The notes: generated by a model from the letters alone, not told the origin. A DNA stretch of 26,169 bases from an uncultured Collinsella sp. (GCA_900752015.1 CAADTZ010000054.1:1-26169); one strand, 5' to 3'. Shown: positions 7,194 to 16,243, numbered from the stretch's first letter. Translations and numbers: made by a program.

Positions 7194-9311
7194 TCAATCG
7201 CTATTATCCTCGCGTGCCGCGATCTTTTCCACGCGAACGGCGTTTTCCTGGGTGAGCGCGGCGCCCGTCAACGGGTCCCAACGCAACGGCGTATGGTCGA
7301 GTGGGCCCACGCCCAAGGCTTGAGCGCCACCGGCATCGGCGCCAAACGAACGCCCGCCGGGAGCGGCCGACGTAAAGATGCACGCCGGATGCAGATACGG
7401 CGTCGTCTCCACGCGCACGCGGTCGCGGCCCATGTCGCTCTCGAGTTCCACGACCTCGCCATTGGCGATACCAATGCGTGCGGCAACATCAGCATTCATC
7501 TGCACGGCGTCCAAGTCGGAACCCGCCTCGGCGGCACCAGCCGCCGCGAGCCTGCGCGAGGTGTGTGACTCAAAGGGACGGTTACCGCTAATGAGACGAA
7601 ACATCCCCGGGCCGGGCTCCACCATGGGCGCGATCCAGTCGGGCACACGACCCAGACCAGCTCGTTCCCATGCGTCGCTTGCCAGCGCAATTTTGCCGCC
7701 ATCCAAGGAAATCGCCGGCTCGCCCGTACGCGATGGCAACGCAACGCCCGTGTCGGCCCAGCCGCGCTCCTTGAGCTCGTCCAGATTGATCCCAAACGGC
7801 GCCACCTGGGCAGCCACCAGGTCGTCAGACGTAAACTGGAAGTACTCGCCCACGCCACACGCCTGCGCCAGACTGGCAAAGATCTCCCGACCGGGACGTG
7901 TGTCGTCATGCTGCACAGGCAGCACGGCGTTACGGTAGAACACGCGCGCATCGTTGGCGCCCATCACTGTGCCCACACCGCGGTCGGCCTCCAGATACGT
8001 CACGTCGGGTAGCACGAAGTCGGAAGCGCGCGCCGTCTCGGACCAGCGAATATCAATCGTCACGAGCAAGTCGAGCCGCTGCAAAATACCCAACCAAGCC
8101 TGCGCATTGCCATAGCCCGCGCCGGGATTGCTGGCGTAAACGATCAGCCCACGCAAATCGCCGGCCAGAATAGACTGACCGATAGTCGTGCACAGACCGC
8201 GCTCGGAGTCGACGAGCGGATAGCGCTCGGACCCCAACTTGGGCTCACGCGGCATCGACGGCGTCGCGAAACGCGCAGGGTCCAAGTCGCCCAGCACAAG
8301 CGGCGTGGGCGGATTGAGCGCGCCGCCCGCATGTCCAATACAGCCCAGCAGCACATCGACCAGACAAATCGCGCGCGCGGTCTGGGTGCTATTGGCATAC
8401 GCGATACCGATGCCGCCATGAAAGCCTGCATCCACCACGGCGGCAGGCGCAACGGCAGCCAAATCGCGCGCCGTGGCGACAATCTCTGCGGCCGGCACGT
8501 CGCACATCGACTCGGCCCACTCGGGCGTCCAAGCACTCGCCGCCTGCGCCAGCTCATCAAAACCCGTGGTATAGCGGGTCACGAACTCGTGGTCATACAG
8601 GTCCTCGGCAATCAAGACATGCGCAATGCCCAGCAGCAAGGCCAGGTCGCAGCCCGGGCGCACGCGCAGCCAGCGGTCGGCAAGCGCAGCCGAGCCGCTG
8701 CGCCGGGGGTCGACCACGATGATCTTCGCCCCACGTCGACGGGCATCGTTGAGCGCATCAACGGCCCCCATCGTCGACGAATCGACGATGGAACGCCCCA
8801 GGTACATGATGCAATCGGTGTGCGCCAGGTCGGAGGCGGGGCTGTAGCCCAGGCTATGCTCCCAACCGGTAAGTCGGCTTACCTCGCAGGCACCGTCGGC
8901 ACCATACACGTTGGGCGAGCCCAGCGCATGCATAAAACGATACGCCCAGTAACGGTCGAAAGAGGGCACGCCGAGCGTCATGCCCAGCGCGCGCGGACCA
9001 TGTCCGTCAACAATCCCCCCAAGGCGCGCTGCAATCTGCGCGAACGCCTCGTCCCACGAAATCACATCGAACCCCGAGCCATCAGCTCGTCGGCGCATGG
9101 GGTGCACAATGCGATCGCGCTCGTCAAACGGCATGTCCAGGCGATGCCGTCCGCGGGCGCACAGGGCACGCGCCGCGCACGGATGACCCGGCACCGGCAG
9201 CTCGGCCACCACACGCCCATCCTCAACATGGGCCGCAAAGGCGCAATCGGCATAGCATCCCCCGCATGTGGTCACCACGGAGCGACCGTCACGCTTCACA
9301 GCAGATGCCAT
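7194..9311 (-). CDS. molybdopterin oxidoreductase, DMSO-reductase superfamily, Cys-type, substrate unknown
   Basis: 705 residues from MASAVKRDG, chosen because AAGGGG lies 8 bases before this ATG. The upstream in-frame extension is hydrophobic but has no twin-arginine motif. C16, C19, C23 and C51 form the N-terminal 4Fe-4S site. C142 in YGADGACEVSR is the likely molybdenum ligand, where FdhF has Sec. Molybdopterin-binding segments follow, and a C-terminal dinucleotide-binding domain begins near ISGNRPFESH. Without a Tat signal it is probably cytoplasmic, and no small Fe-S or membrane subunit gene is adjacent. Family members include polysulfide, thiosulfate and other reductases and some formate dehydrogenases, so a substrate cannot be named. 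It lies between the focA terminator and selA, in the same direction as both. Confidence 0.85.
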   Translation of the reverse strand: MASAVKRDGRSVVTTCGGCYADCAFAAHVEDGRVVAELPVPGHPCAARALCARGRHRLDMPFDERDRIVHPMRRRADGSGFDVISWDEAFAQIAARLGGIVDGHGPRALGMTLGVPSFDRYWAYRFMHALGSPNVYGADGACEVSRLTGWEHSLGYSPASDLAHTDCIMYLGRSIVDSSTMGAVDALNDARRRGAKIIVVDPRRSGSAALADRWLRVRPGCDLALLLGIAHVLIAEDLYDHEFVTRYTTGFDELAQAASAWTPEWAESMCDVPAAEIVATARDLAAVAPAAVVDAGFHGGIGIAYANSTQTARAICLVDVLLGCIGHAGGALNPPTPLVLGDLDPARFATPSMPREPKLGSERYPLVDSERGLCTTIGQSILAGDLRGLIVYASNPGAGYGNAQAWLGILQRLDLLVTIDIRWSETARASDFVLPDVTYLEADRGVGTVMGANDARVFYRNAVLPVQHDDTRPGREIFASLAQACGVGEYFQFTSDDLVAAQVAPFGINLDELKERGWADTGVALPSRTGEPAISLDGGKIALASDAWERAGLGRVPDWIAPMVEPGPGMFRLISGNRPFESHTSRRLAAAGAAEAGSDLDAVQMNADVAARIGIANGEVVELESDMGRDRVRVETTPYLHPACIFTSAAPGGRSFGADAGGAQALGVGPLDHTPLRWDPLTGAALTQENAVRVEKIAAREDNSD

Positions 9312-9375
9312 CTCGATTACCCCTTTCATCAGCCAAACACAACAGGCCAAAAGCCCGGCAACGAGCCCCAGACCC

Positions 9376-9411
9376 AAAAAGCCTCCCGCACGGCAATGCC
9401 CCGCGGGAGGC
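9376..9411 (-). terminator. intrinsic terminator of the formate hydrogenlyase operon
   Basis: Perfect 9-bp arms GCCTCCCGC (9381-9389) and GCGGGAGGC (9403-9411), followed on the minus strand by five T (9380-9376). It lies 22 bases after the focA stop and marks the end of the 15-kb hydrogenlyase transcript. Confidence 0.92.
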
Positions 9412-9433
9412 CCAACGTCAAACAGACGATACC

Positions 9434-10273
9434 TTACGCCTCGGACTTCTTGGCGTAGATAAACCAGTAGCCGAGCGCGACCAGAACCGCGCCGCCCACG
9501 ATGTTGCCCAGCGTAGCGGCGGACAGGTTAAACGCAATGCCCGCGGCGTTGAGTGCATCGGCGCCGGCGACGTCGGCACCATAGCCGCACGCATGCATCA
9601 CGGCACCCATGGGCAAAAAGTACATGTTGGCAACGCAGTGCTCAAAACCGCAGGCCACAAAGGCGGCGATGGGCAGCAGAATGCCCACAACCTTATCGAC
9701 CACGGTCTTGCCGGCGGTACCGATCCACACGGCCAGGCACACAAAGATGTTGCACAAGATGCCGCGGAAGAAGATCGTCACCCAGTCGACCGTCACCTTG
9801 CCGGCGGCGACGCTCACCATGGAATTGGCGACCGCCTCGCCGTTGAGCTTGTAAATGCCGGCCATGTACACCAAAAAGACGATGAACAGGGCACCGGCAA
9901 AGTTACCAAGCCACACGACGACCCATGCCTTGAGCATCTGAGCCAGGGTGATCTTTTTGCTCTTGAGCGCGCAGACCATAAGCGAATTGCCGGTAAACAG
10001 CTCGGCGCCGCACACCAGCACGAGCACCAGGCCCAGGCAAAAGCACAGGCCGCCCACGACACGCTGAGCGCCCCAGCCCAGCGTGCTATCGCTCAAGAAC
10101 ACGGTAAAGAACAGGCCGCCGAAGGCGATGAACGCACCGGCGAACATTGCCAACAGAAAGGCCTTTGCGACCGGCAAGTTGGCCTTGGTCACGCCGGCGG
10201 CCTCGGTCTTGGCCTCGATCGCGGCGGGCGCCAGACAATCGGGAGCGGGGTACTCCACCTTGGAATCTGCCAT
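9434..10273 (-). CDS. focA: formate/nitrite transporter family channel (FocA/FocB type)
   Basis: 279-residue membrane protein with about six hydrophobic segments. It carries the FNT signatures CGAELFTGNSLM and WLGNFAGALF and the pore histidine region GFEHCVANMYFLPMG. The family forms pentameric channels for formate and related small anions. Next to a formate hydrogenlyase the natural role is formate import to, or release from, the cytoplasmic FdhF. In E. coli the hyf operon also ends with a channel gene (focB). The start MADSKVEYP is used; an upstream in-frame TTG gives 11 extra residues but its ribosome site is too close. It begins 39 bases after hycI and ends at the operon terminator. Formate is far more likely than nitrite from context alone. 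Confidence 0.93.
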   Translation of the reverse strand: MADSKVEYPAPDCLAPAAIEAKTEAAGVTKANLPVAKAFLLAMFAGAFIAFGGLFFTVFLSDSTLGWGAQRVVGGLCFCLGLVLVLVCGAELFTGNSLMVCALKSKKITLAQMLKAWVVVWLGNFAGALFIVFLVYMAGIYKLNGEAVANSMVSVAAGKVTVDWVTIFFRGILCNIFVCLAVWIGTAGKTVVDKVVGILLPIAAFVACGFEHCVANMYFLPMGAVMHACGYGADVAGADALNAAGIAFNLSAATLGNIVGGAVLVALGYWFIYAKKSEA

Positions 10274-10312
10274 GTCAATCACTTCTTTCCTAATCAGCAG
10301 GGACAAGCGCTC

Positions 10313-10816
10313 CTATTGCTCTTGCCCCAAGCGGACAAAGTGGGAAAAGTCGTTGGCAGCCACGGCGTCATACACGGCGTCGACGGCGTCAAAGACTTCC
10401 GGGGACATGGGGTTGTAGAACTCCGTGTCGCCCGGCTGAATCCCAACGAAGACGATATCATCACACGATTGTTCGATTTCTTCGATCAAAATCGACAAGG
10501 GAAGCGAATGCGTGGTGAACATCGACTTGCGGGCCACATCGCGCTTGTCGAGCAAACGGATGGACCCGACGGGCAGCGCCATGTCGGCAGCATCGACCAA
10601 GACCAGACGCGGCGGACGCTCGCGCTTGACCTCGATGATGTCATCCTCGGGCGTCTGACCGCCGTCGATGGTGTACCAACCGGCGATGGGCACGTCCTCC
10701 ATCTTTTTGGAGAGCACGGGGCCGGCGGCATCGTCGGCACGCAGCACGCTTCCCGCCGTGAGCACGATACCCGCAAACGGGGCGCCGTTCACACGACCAT
10801 CCACAACGCGACCCAT
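10313..10816 (-). CDS. hycI: hydrogenase maturation protease HycI
   Basis: 167 residues, close to E. coli HycI (156). An endopeptidase that clips the C-terminus of the hydrogenase large subunit once nickel is in place. It keeps the family landmarks RADDAAGPVL near the N-terminus (usually GDDGAGP), DGGQTPEDDI, VDAADM and the block FTTHSLPL followed by FVGIQPGDTEFYNPM; the aspartates and histidine of these motifs bind the nickel used for recognition. The N-terminus is odd: the usual GN before the DD motif reads AGSVLRADD. Its ATG overlaps the stop of the hycH-family gene by one base (TAATG). Its substrate should be HyfG, which still carries a cleavable tail. Confidence 0.93.
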   Translation of the reverse strand: MGRVVDGRVNGAPFAGIVLTAGSVLRADDAAGPVLSKKMEDVPIAGWYTIDGGQTPEDDIIEVKRERPPRLVLVDAADMALPVGSIRLLDKRDVARKSMFTTHSLPLSILIEEIEQSCDDIVFVGIQPGDTEFYNPMSPEVFDAVDAVYDAVAANDFSHFVRLGQEQ

Positions 10817-11397
10817 TACTGCAACCTTCCCGTCAGATACACGCCCGACACATCGCGCACGCGCTCAACCAGATCGCGAAACTTCATTAAGAACGCGACC
10901 TGCTGGGCATGCAGGCCAAAGTCGTCATCGAACACCGAGATGCCGGCCTTGGCAGAACCGCGAAAACCGCGCTCGTCGAGCAGTGCATCGCAGGCCTCGA
11001 GCAGCGACGGCACCGCCGCCTTGTCGAGCTGGCACTCGCCAAAGGAGCGGATGGCCTCAAACTTGGTCTTGGCCTCCCCCTCCGGCAGCGCGTCGATAAG
11101 CGTATAGAACACATCCACCGGCACCGACAGGCGCGGCTCAAAGCAGTCGAGCACGCCGGTGTGGTGGCCCACGGCGAGCGTGTAGTACAGCACGTCGCAG
11201 GCCTCCTGGGGAACGTCTTCCTCGGTCTCCACAAACTTACGCGTAAGCTCGTAGAAGACCACCTGGTCGGGCGCATGGCCCAGGCAGGGGTCGGCGACGC
11301 CCTCGGCGGCCTCGTCGCTTGCGCGCGAGGCATCGCCAAAGGAGCCGCCGAGCATACCGGGACCCGCAAAGTAACCAGAGCGGTCCGTGAGCTCCAT
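10816..11397 (-). CDS. hyfJ: formate hydrogenlyase maturation protein, HycH/HyfJ family
   Basis: 193 residues. From about residue 44 (VVFYELTRKFV, then CDVLYYTLAVGHHTGVLDCFE) it follows the HycH family closely. In E. coli HycH helps assemble the hydrogenase 3 large subunit; it is not part of the active complex. The family is usually about 136 residues, so this protein has some 43 extra N-terminal residues rich in Gly, Ala and acidic residues. The long form is supported by GGAGG seven bases before the ATG, which follows the hyfI stop directly (TAG-ATG). There is a possible internal start at M15. Its place between hyfI and hycI matches hydrogenase operons elsewhere. Confidence 0.9.
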   Translation of the reverse strand: MELTDRSGYFAGPGMLGGSFGDASRASDEAAEGVADPCLGHAPDQVVFYELTRKFVETEEDVPQEACDVLYYTLAVGHHTGVLDCFEPRLSVPVDVFYTLIDALPEGEAKTKFEAIRSFGECQLDKAAVPSLLEACDALLDERGFRGSAKAGISVFDDDFGLHAQQVAFLMKFRDLVERVRDVSGVYLTGRLQ

Positions 11398-12180
11398 CTA
11401 GCGACCTCCGGCCAGCACCAGATCCTGCAGCGCCGAGTACACCTCGACGCGGCGCGGATCGTCCTGCTTGTCGATGAGCAGCGCCATGGCACCGCGGATA
11501 TCGCCCTTGGGCGCGCCCTCGAGCGTATCCATAAACTCATTGGCCAGGTCGCGGCCGTAACGATAGCCGCTCATGGCGCGAGCCTCGCGCTCAATGGCAA
11601 CGCGCAGCTTGTACGGCACGCCGGGATGCAGGATATCGGCCTGCTCGCCGGCGGCCTCCACCGTGGTCTCGGCATGGAGCTTTTGGTCCAGCAGACCGAG
11701 CGCCATGGCAAAGCCGTAGATGGTCTGCGCGGGGCTGGGCGGGCAGCCGGGGATGTAGACATCGACCGGCAGAATCTTGTCCGTGCCGCCCCAGACGCAA
11801 TAGTTGTCGTAGAAGATGCCACCGGTGCAGCCGCACGCGCCATAGGACACCACGATCTTAGGATCGGGTGCGGCCTCAAAGGCGCGCAGGGCCGGCATGC
11901 GCATGGCACGCGTCACGGCACCGGTGTACAGCAGCACATCGGCGTGACGGGGCGAGGGCACGACCTTGATGCCAAAGCGCTCGACGTCGAAGACGGGCGT
12001 GATGGAACCGAAGATCTCGATCTCGCAGCCGTTGCAGCCGCCGCAGTCAACACGGTAGACATACACCGAGCGCTTGATCTTCTTAAGAAGGGTCGCCTTG
12101 GCCTTCTCGATGCTCTCGTCGAGCTCGATCTTGGTCGGGCGGTACTGAAGCCGCTCGGGCAAAAGCGTGGGTTCGGCCAT
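11398..12180 (-). CDS. hyfI: [NiFe] hydrogenase small subunit, HyfI/HycG (NuoB-like)
   Basis: 260 residues (E. coli HyfI 252). NuoB/PSSD-family subunit that binds the proximal 4Fe-4S cluster and docks with the large subunit HyfG. The cluster cysteines are in VDCGGCNGCE (C46, C49), SYGACGCTGG and IPGCPPSP. There is no Tat signal and no distal cluster domain, as expected for the cytoplasm-facing group 4 hydrogenases. It starts 2 bases after the hyfH stop region and is followed with no gap by hyfJ. It passes electrons from the hyfH clusters to the nickel site. Confidence 0.95.
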   Translation of the reverse strand: MAEPTLLPERLQYRPTKIELDESIEKAKATLLKKIKRSVYVYRVDCGGCNGCEIEIFGSITPVFDVERFGIKVVPSPRHADVLLYTGAVTRAMRMPALRAFEAAPDPKIVVSYGACGCTGGIFYDNYCVWGGTDKILPVDVYIPGCPPSPAQTIYGFAMALGLLDQKLHAETTVEAAGEQADILHPGVPYKLRVAIEREARAMSGYRYGRDLANEFMDTLEGAPKGDIRGAMALLIDKQDDPRRVEVYSALQDLVLAGGR

Positions 12181-12182
12181 GG

Positions 12183-12899
12183 TTACTCCTCCTTCGTATC
12201 AAAATCCATGATGATGCCCTCGACCGGCGCAGGACCGGCGGGAATCTCGGGCGCATCGGGGTTGAGCTCGCGGTCGATATACTCCGGGTTCACGCCGTGG
12301 CCGCCCAGATACTCCATGCCGGGGCCCTGGGGCTCGCCGGACGCAAGCGTCTCGTTGGCAGCCATGCCGTGTGCGTTGCCGGTCTTTACGGCCGAGGCGG
12401 CGCGCAGGGCGTCGAGCTCGCGCTTGCACTCCTGGCACATACCGACGGTACGGGCGGCCTGCTCGGCCTCCATGCCGCCGGCCTTTTGCAGCAGGCGCTT
12501 GGCATAGTCGATCTCCTTGTGCGGGGCAAACGGCTTGCCGCAACGCGAGCAGTGCTCGAGCGCATAGACGCTCTTGCTGGTGAGGTCGTCCTTGCTCATG
12601 ACGGCCAGCTCAAACTCCTCGGTGAGCTTGATGACCTCCATGGGGCAGGCTTCCTCGCAGCGGCCGCAAAAGATGCAGCGGCCGTAGTCGATTGACCAGG
12701 TAATGGTATCGGCCGCAAGGTCGGTGTCCATGCGAATGGCATCGGCCGGGCACGCCACGCCGCAGGCACCGCAGGCGATGCAGAGCTCGGCATTGTGCTC
12801 GGGCTTGCCGCGCATGTCCTTGTTGGTGGGGAACGGCGCAAACGGGTACTTGACCGTCGCGTCGCCGGCCTTGGCGTTAACCTTCCAAAGCTTCAGCAT
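12183..12899 (-). CDS. hyfH: hydrogenase Fe-S subunit, HyfH/HycF (NuoI-like)
   Basis: 238 residues from MLKLWKV. The ATG lies one base after the hyfG stop, with GAGGAGG inside the hyfG end as ribosome site. Two ferredoxin motifs are visible: C40, C43, C46, C50 and C75, C78, C81, C85, for two 4Fe-4S clusters. A further pair of CxxC motifs (C117-C120 in HCSRCGKPFAPHKEID and C155-C158 in MCQECK) is typical of HycF/HyfH. The protein is about 55 residues longer than the E. coli forms (about 181); the extra acidic, Pro-rich tail from about residue 175 is not recognised. Its role is to carry electrons between the formate dehydrogenase side and HyfI. Confidence 0.95.
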   Translation of the reverse strand: MLKLWKVNAKAGDATVKYPFAPFPTNKDMRGKPEHNAELCIACGACGVACPADAIRMDTDLAADTITWSIDYGRCIFCGRCEEACPMEVIKLTEEFELAVMSKDDLTSKSVYALEHCSRCGKPFAPHKEIDYAKRLLQKAGGMEAEQAARTVGMCQECKRELDALRAASAVKTGNAHGMAANETLASGEPQGPGMEYLGGHGVNPEYIDRELNPDAPEIPAGPAPVEGIIMDFDTKEE

Positions 12900-12900
12900 A

Positions 12901-14673
12901 TTAGAGCGCCTCCTCATCGAGCGGAGCGGCCATGGTGCCCTCGCCCGCGAGCGGCGACTTGTCGCGCCAGACGTTCTCGAACTGCTCCTTGTCGAGCACG
13001 TGGTCGCGCTTGGCGGCGACATCGGTCACCGTCACGCGGTCGGTGCAGGAATAGCACGGGTCGAGCGAGCCAACGATCAGCGCCGCATCGCCCACGGTGT
13101 TGCCGCGGAACATGTAGCGCAGGACCGGCCAGTTACTGTACGTGGCGGCCTTGGCGCGCCAGCGGTAGCACTTCTGGTTATTGCCGAGCATGGCCCAGTG
13201 CACGTCCTCGCCGCGCGGCGCCTCGGTGGCACCGATGGCGTACTTGTGCGGGGTGTACTCCCAATCCGTGGTGAGGATGGGGCCCGACGGGCAGTTCTCG
13301 AGCATGGTCTCGATCATGTCGATCGAATCGTAGACCTCCTGGATGCGGACGGCGGTACGGCCGAAGGCATCGCAGGTGTCTGCCGTGGCAGCATGCATCT
13401 TCTGAACATCCGGATCGGCGTAGCCGTCGAAGGGATGGTCGAAGCGCACGTCGCGGGCATAGCCCGAGCCACGCATGAGCGGGCCGACCGGCGAGAAGTC
13501 GCGTGCGATCTTGCGGTCCAAGATGCCGATGCCACTCGTACGCTCAATAAAGTTGGGCGTGGAGAGCAAGACGTCGACGAGCTCCTGAACCTCGGAGCGC
13601 AGCTGGTGGATGGTCGTGAGCGTGGAGAGCTTCTGCTCGGCCAAAATGTCGCGACGCACGCCGCCGATCACGTTGAGGCCGTAGGTCTTGCGGTGACCGG
13701 AGAGCTTCTCGGCCAGGTCCATGGACTTCTCGCGGACGCGGAAGAACTGCTGGAAGCCGGAGTCGAAGCCGGTGTAGTGCGATGCGAGGCCAATATTGAG
13801 CAGGTGTGAGTGCAGACGCTCGACCTCGAGCATGATGGCGCGGATGTACTGGGCGCGCGGCGGGACATGAATGCCCTGGGCGCGCTCGACGGCCTCGGCA
13901 TAGGCCACCGAGTGGGCGCAGCCGCAGATGCCGCAGATGCGGTCGGCGAGGAACGTCACGGCGTCATAGTTCAGGCGCGTCTCGGCGACCTTCTCCATGC
14001 CGCGGTGCACGTAGAACAGACGGTAGTCGGCATCGACGATCGTCTCGCCCTCAACGAACAGGCGGAAGTGGCCGGGCTCGTCGGAGGTGATGTGCAACGG
14101 TCCCATGGGGACGAGCGTGGTCTCCTTGCCCTTGGTGTCGGCCAAGAATTCGTAGTTTTCCATGTCGCTCGCGGGGGCGGGGCGGAAACGGTAGTCCATG
14201 GAGTCCTTGCGCAACGGGTACAGCCCGCTGGGCCAATCGTCGGGAAGCAGCAGGCGACGGCGGTCGGGCAGACCCTCGGGAATCAGGCCGAACATATCGC
14301 GCAGCTCGCGCTCGCCCCACACGCAGGCGGGGACGAACGGCGTCACGGACGGGAACGTCATCTTGGCGGGGTCGACCTCGGCACGCACGGTAACCCAGCC
14401 GGGGTCCTCCCCCTCCATGGAGATGACGTAGTACACGGCGTAACGGCCGCACAGGGAGCGCTCGTCGTTGCCGACAATCACGGGAATCCAGCCGTAGCGC
14501 TCGTAGTACAGGTAGTGGACGGCCTCGGGCAGACGGTCCAGCTTGACGGTGATCGTCAGCTGGTCCTCGCACTGCCACTCAACCTTCTCGATAGCGCCCG
14601 GCACTGCGGCGCGCAGGGCCTCGACGTGGCTTTCGCAACGACGAGCGTAGTCCTTCTTTTCAGGTTCTGCCAT
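12901..14673 (-). CDS. hyfG: [NiFe] hydrogenase large subunit, HyfG/HycE (NuoC-NuoD fusion)
   Basis: 590 residues (E. coli HyfG 571). A NuoC-like domain occupies about 1-165, followed by the NuoD-like catalytic domain. The nickel ligands are in RICGIC (C247, C250) and DPCYSC (C540, C543). After TDR at 544-546 comes a 44-residue tail. By analogy with HycE, HycI should cut after R546, so the gene encodes an immature precursor. It produces H2 from electrons of formate, or may run in reverse. Four bases separate it from hyfF, and hyfH starts one base after its stop. All four metal ligands are cysteine, so it is not a selenocysteine hydrogenase. Insertion of Ni, CO and CN needs hyp genes that are not in this window. 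Confidence 0.97.
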   Translation of the reverse strand: MAEPEKKDYARRCESHVEALRAAVPGAIEKVEWQCEDQLTITVKLDRLPEAVHYLYYERYGWIPVIVGNDERSLCGRYAVYYVISMEGEDPGWVTVRAEVDPAKMTFPSVTPFVPACVWGERELRDMFGLIPEGLPDRRRLLLPDDWPSGLYPLRKDSMDYRFRPAPASDMENYEFLADTKGKETTLVPMGPLHITSDEPGHFRLFVEGETIVDADYRLFYVHRGMEKVAETRLNYDAVTFLADRICGICGCAHSVAYAEAVERAQGIHVPPRAQYIRAIMLEVERLHSHLLNIGLASHYTGFDSGFQQFFRVREKSMDLAEKLSGHRKTYGLNVIGGVRRDILAEQKLSTLTTIHQLRSEVQELVDVLLSTPNFIERTSGIGILDRKIARDFSPVGPLMRGSGYARDVRFDHPFDGYADPDVQKMHAATADTCDAFGRTAVRIQEVYDSIDMIETMLENCPSGPILTTDWEYTPHKYAIGATEAPRGEDVHWAMLGNNQKCYRWRAKAATYSNWPVLRYMFRGNTVGDAALIVGSLDPCYSCTDRVTVTDVAAKRDHVLDKEQFENVWRDKSPLAGEGTMAAPLDEEAL

Positions 14674-14677
14674 GGTG

Positions 14678-16243
14678 CTAATTCACCTCGCTTGTCTTGG
14701 TCTGGGAACTGAACACCATGCGGTAGAGAGGAGCCTCGTGGAGCTCTTCGACGCTCTGGTTCAAAACGACGGACGTTGCATCCTCGACGCCGCTCGTGAT
14801 GGCGACCGGGGTGGCGATACCGAACCACATGACCACGATCGCGAGGGCGATCTCGGGGATGATCATGAGGGCGGGCACCTCGTGGCGCTTCATGCCCTCG
14901 GGCGCCTTGCCGAAGATGGACTTGAGCGCGATGCCGGTAAGGGCAAAGTACACGCCGGTGAGGCCAATGGCCACGAGCACGACCACCCAGATGGGACCGG
15001 ACTGGACGCCGGCCACGAAGGTGAGGAACTCGGAGATGAACAGGGCGAACGGCGGGAAGGCGGCGAGCGCGAGCAGGGCGATGATGGTGAGCGCTGCCGT
15101 GACGGGAGCGATCTCGACGACGCCCTTGATCTTGTTCAGGTCGCGGGTGTGGTAGATGTGCTGGATGTTACCGGCCATGCAGAAGGCGAGCGCCTTCGTG
15201 AAACCGTGGAAGATGCAGTGCAGCAGGCAGGCGGCGATACCGAGCGGACCACCGATACCCAGGCACAGCGCGACCACGCCGACGTTGTCGACGGAGGAGT
15301 ACGCGAAGCGGCGCTTGATATCGCCCTGCTTAAAGATGCACAGGGCGGCCACCAGGATGGACAGCGTGCCCAGGATGAGCAGGAGCGTACGCGGATAGGT
15401 GTCGCCCACCGTGATGATGGACAGGGAGTAGAAGCGGATGATCACCAGCATGGCGCACTTGAGCAGCACGCCCGAGAGCAGCGCGGAGACCGGGCTCGGA
15501 GCCTGGGAGTGCGCGTCGGGCAGCCAAGTGTGCATGGGGAACAGGCCCGCCTTGGTGCCGAAGCCGATGACGATGAACGCGAACGCGAGGCGCACGAGCA
15601 TCGGGTCGAACTGGTCGGCGTAGGGCATGATGGAGGTGAGGAAGGCTGCCTCATGCGCGTTGGGCATGATATCGGCGGCGTTCGCGTAGATGAGCAGCGT
15701 GCCGAACAGGCCGAAGGCCACGCCGGCGGTGCAGACCATCGCGTACTTCCAAGACGCCTCGAGCGCCTGCTTGTTCTTGTAGATGCCCACGAGGAACACG
15801 GTCGACAACGTGGTGGCCTCGACCGCCGCCCAGGTGAGGATGATGTTGTTGGACAGGCAGGCGAGCAGCATCGTGAAAACGAACAGGCTAAACAGCGCGT
15901 AGTACTGCTTGGTGCGCTCGGCCGGCATGGTCTTCTCCTCGATATCGATCTTGATATAGGAGATGGAGTACACGCCGGTGATGAACCCGATGATGCCTAC
16001 CAGAAGGACGAAGATCGACGAGAGCGAATCGAGATGGAGCCACAGGCCCAAAGCGTCGATATTCTGCCCGCTCGAGAGCATGGTTCCCGCGGTGACGACC
16101 GAAAGGACGAGGGTCGCCGCGACGGAGATGGTGTTGAGCCCCGCAAAGACGCTGTAGGACGTCGTCTTGGGGAGCGCAGCCATAATCAGGGAGAACACGA
16201 GGGGACAAGCGAGCAGAGCGACCGTCAGCATTGAAACATCCAT
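14678..16243 (-). CDS. hyfF: hydrogenase membrane subunit HyfF (antiporter-like)
   Basis: 521 residues, about 14 membrane segments, related to NuoN/NuoL and Mrp antiporters. The conserved charged residues for ion translocation are E142 (WAAVEATTLS) and K231 (GFGTKAGLFPMHTWLPDAH), with the family segment QAPSPVSALLSG after it. Together with HyfB and HyfD it makes this a three-antiporter-type enzyme like E. coli hydrogenase 4, rather than the single-antiporter hydrogenase 3. It is expected to couple hydrogenase electron flow to proton or sodium movement. The gene starts 3 bases after the hyfE stop. Confidence 0.94.
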   Translation of the reverse strand: MDVSMLTVALLACPLVFSLIMAALPKTTSYSVFAGLNTISVAATLVLSVVTAGTMLSSGQNIDALGLWLHLDSLSSIFVLLVGIIGFITGVYSISYIKIDIEEKTMPAERTKQYYALFSLFVFTMLLACLSNNIILTWAAVEATTLSTVFLVGIYKNKQALEASWKYAMVCTAGVAFGLFGTLLIYANAADIMPNAHEAAFLTSIMPYADQFDPMLVRLAFAFIVIGFGTKAGLFPMHTWLPDAHSQAPSPVSALLSGVLLKCAMLVIIRFYSLSIITVGDTYPRTLLLILGTLSILVAALCIFKQGDIKRRFAYSSVDNVGVVALCLGIGGPLGIAACLLHCIFHGFTKALAFCMAGNIQHIYHTRDLNKIKGVVEIAPVTAALTIIALLALAAFPPFALFISEFLTFVAGVQSGPIWVVVLVAIGLTGVYFALTGIALKSIFGKAPEGMKRHEVPALMIIPEIALAIVVMWFGIATPVAITSGVEDATSVVLNQSVEELHEAPLYRMVFSSQTKTSEVN

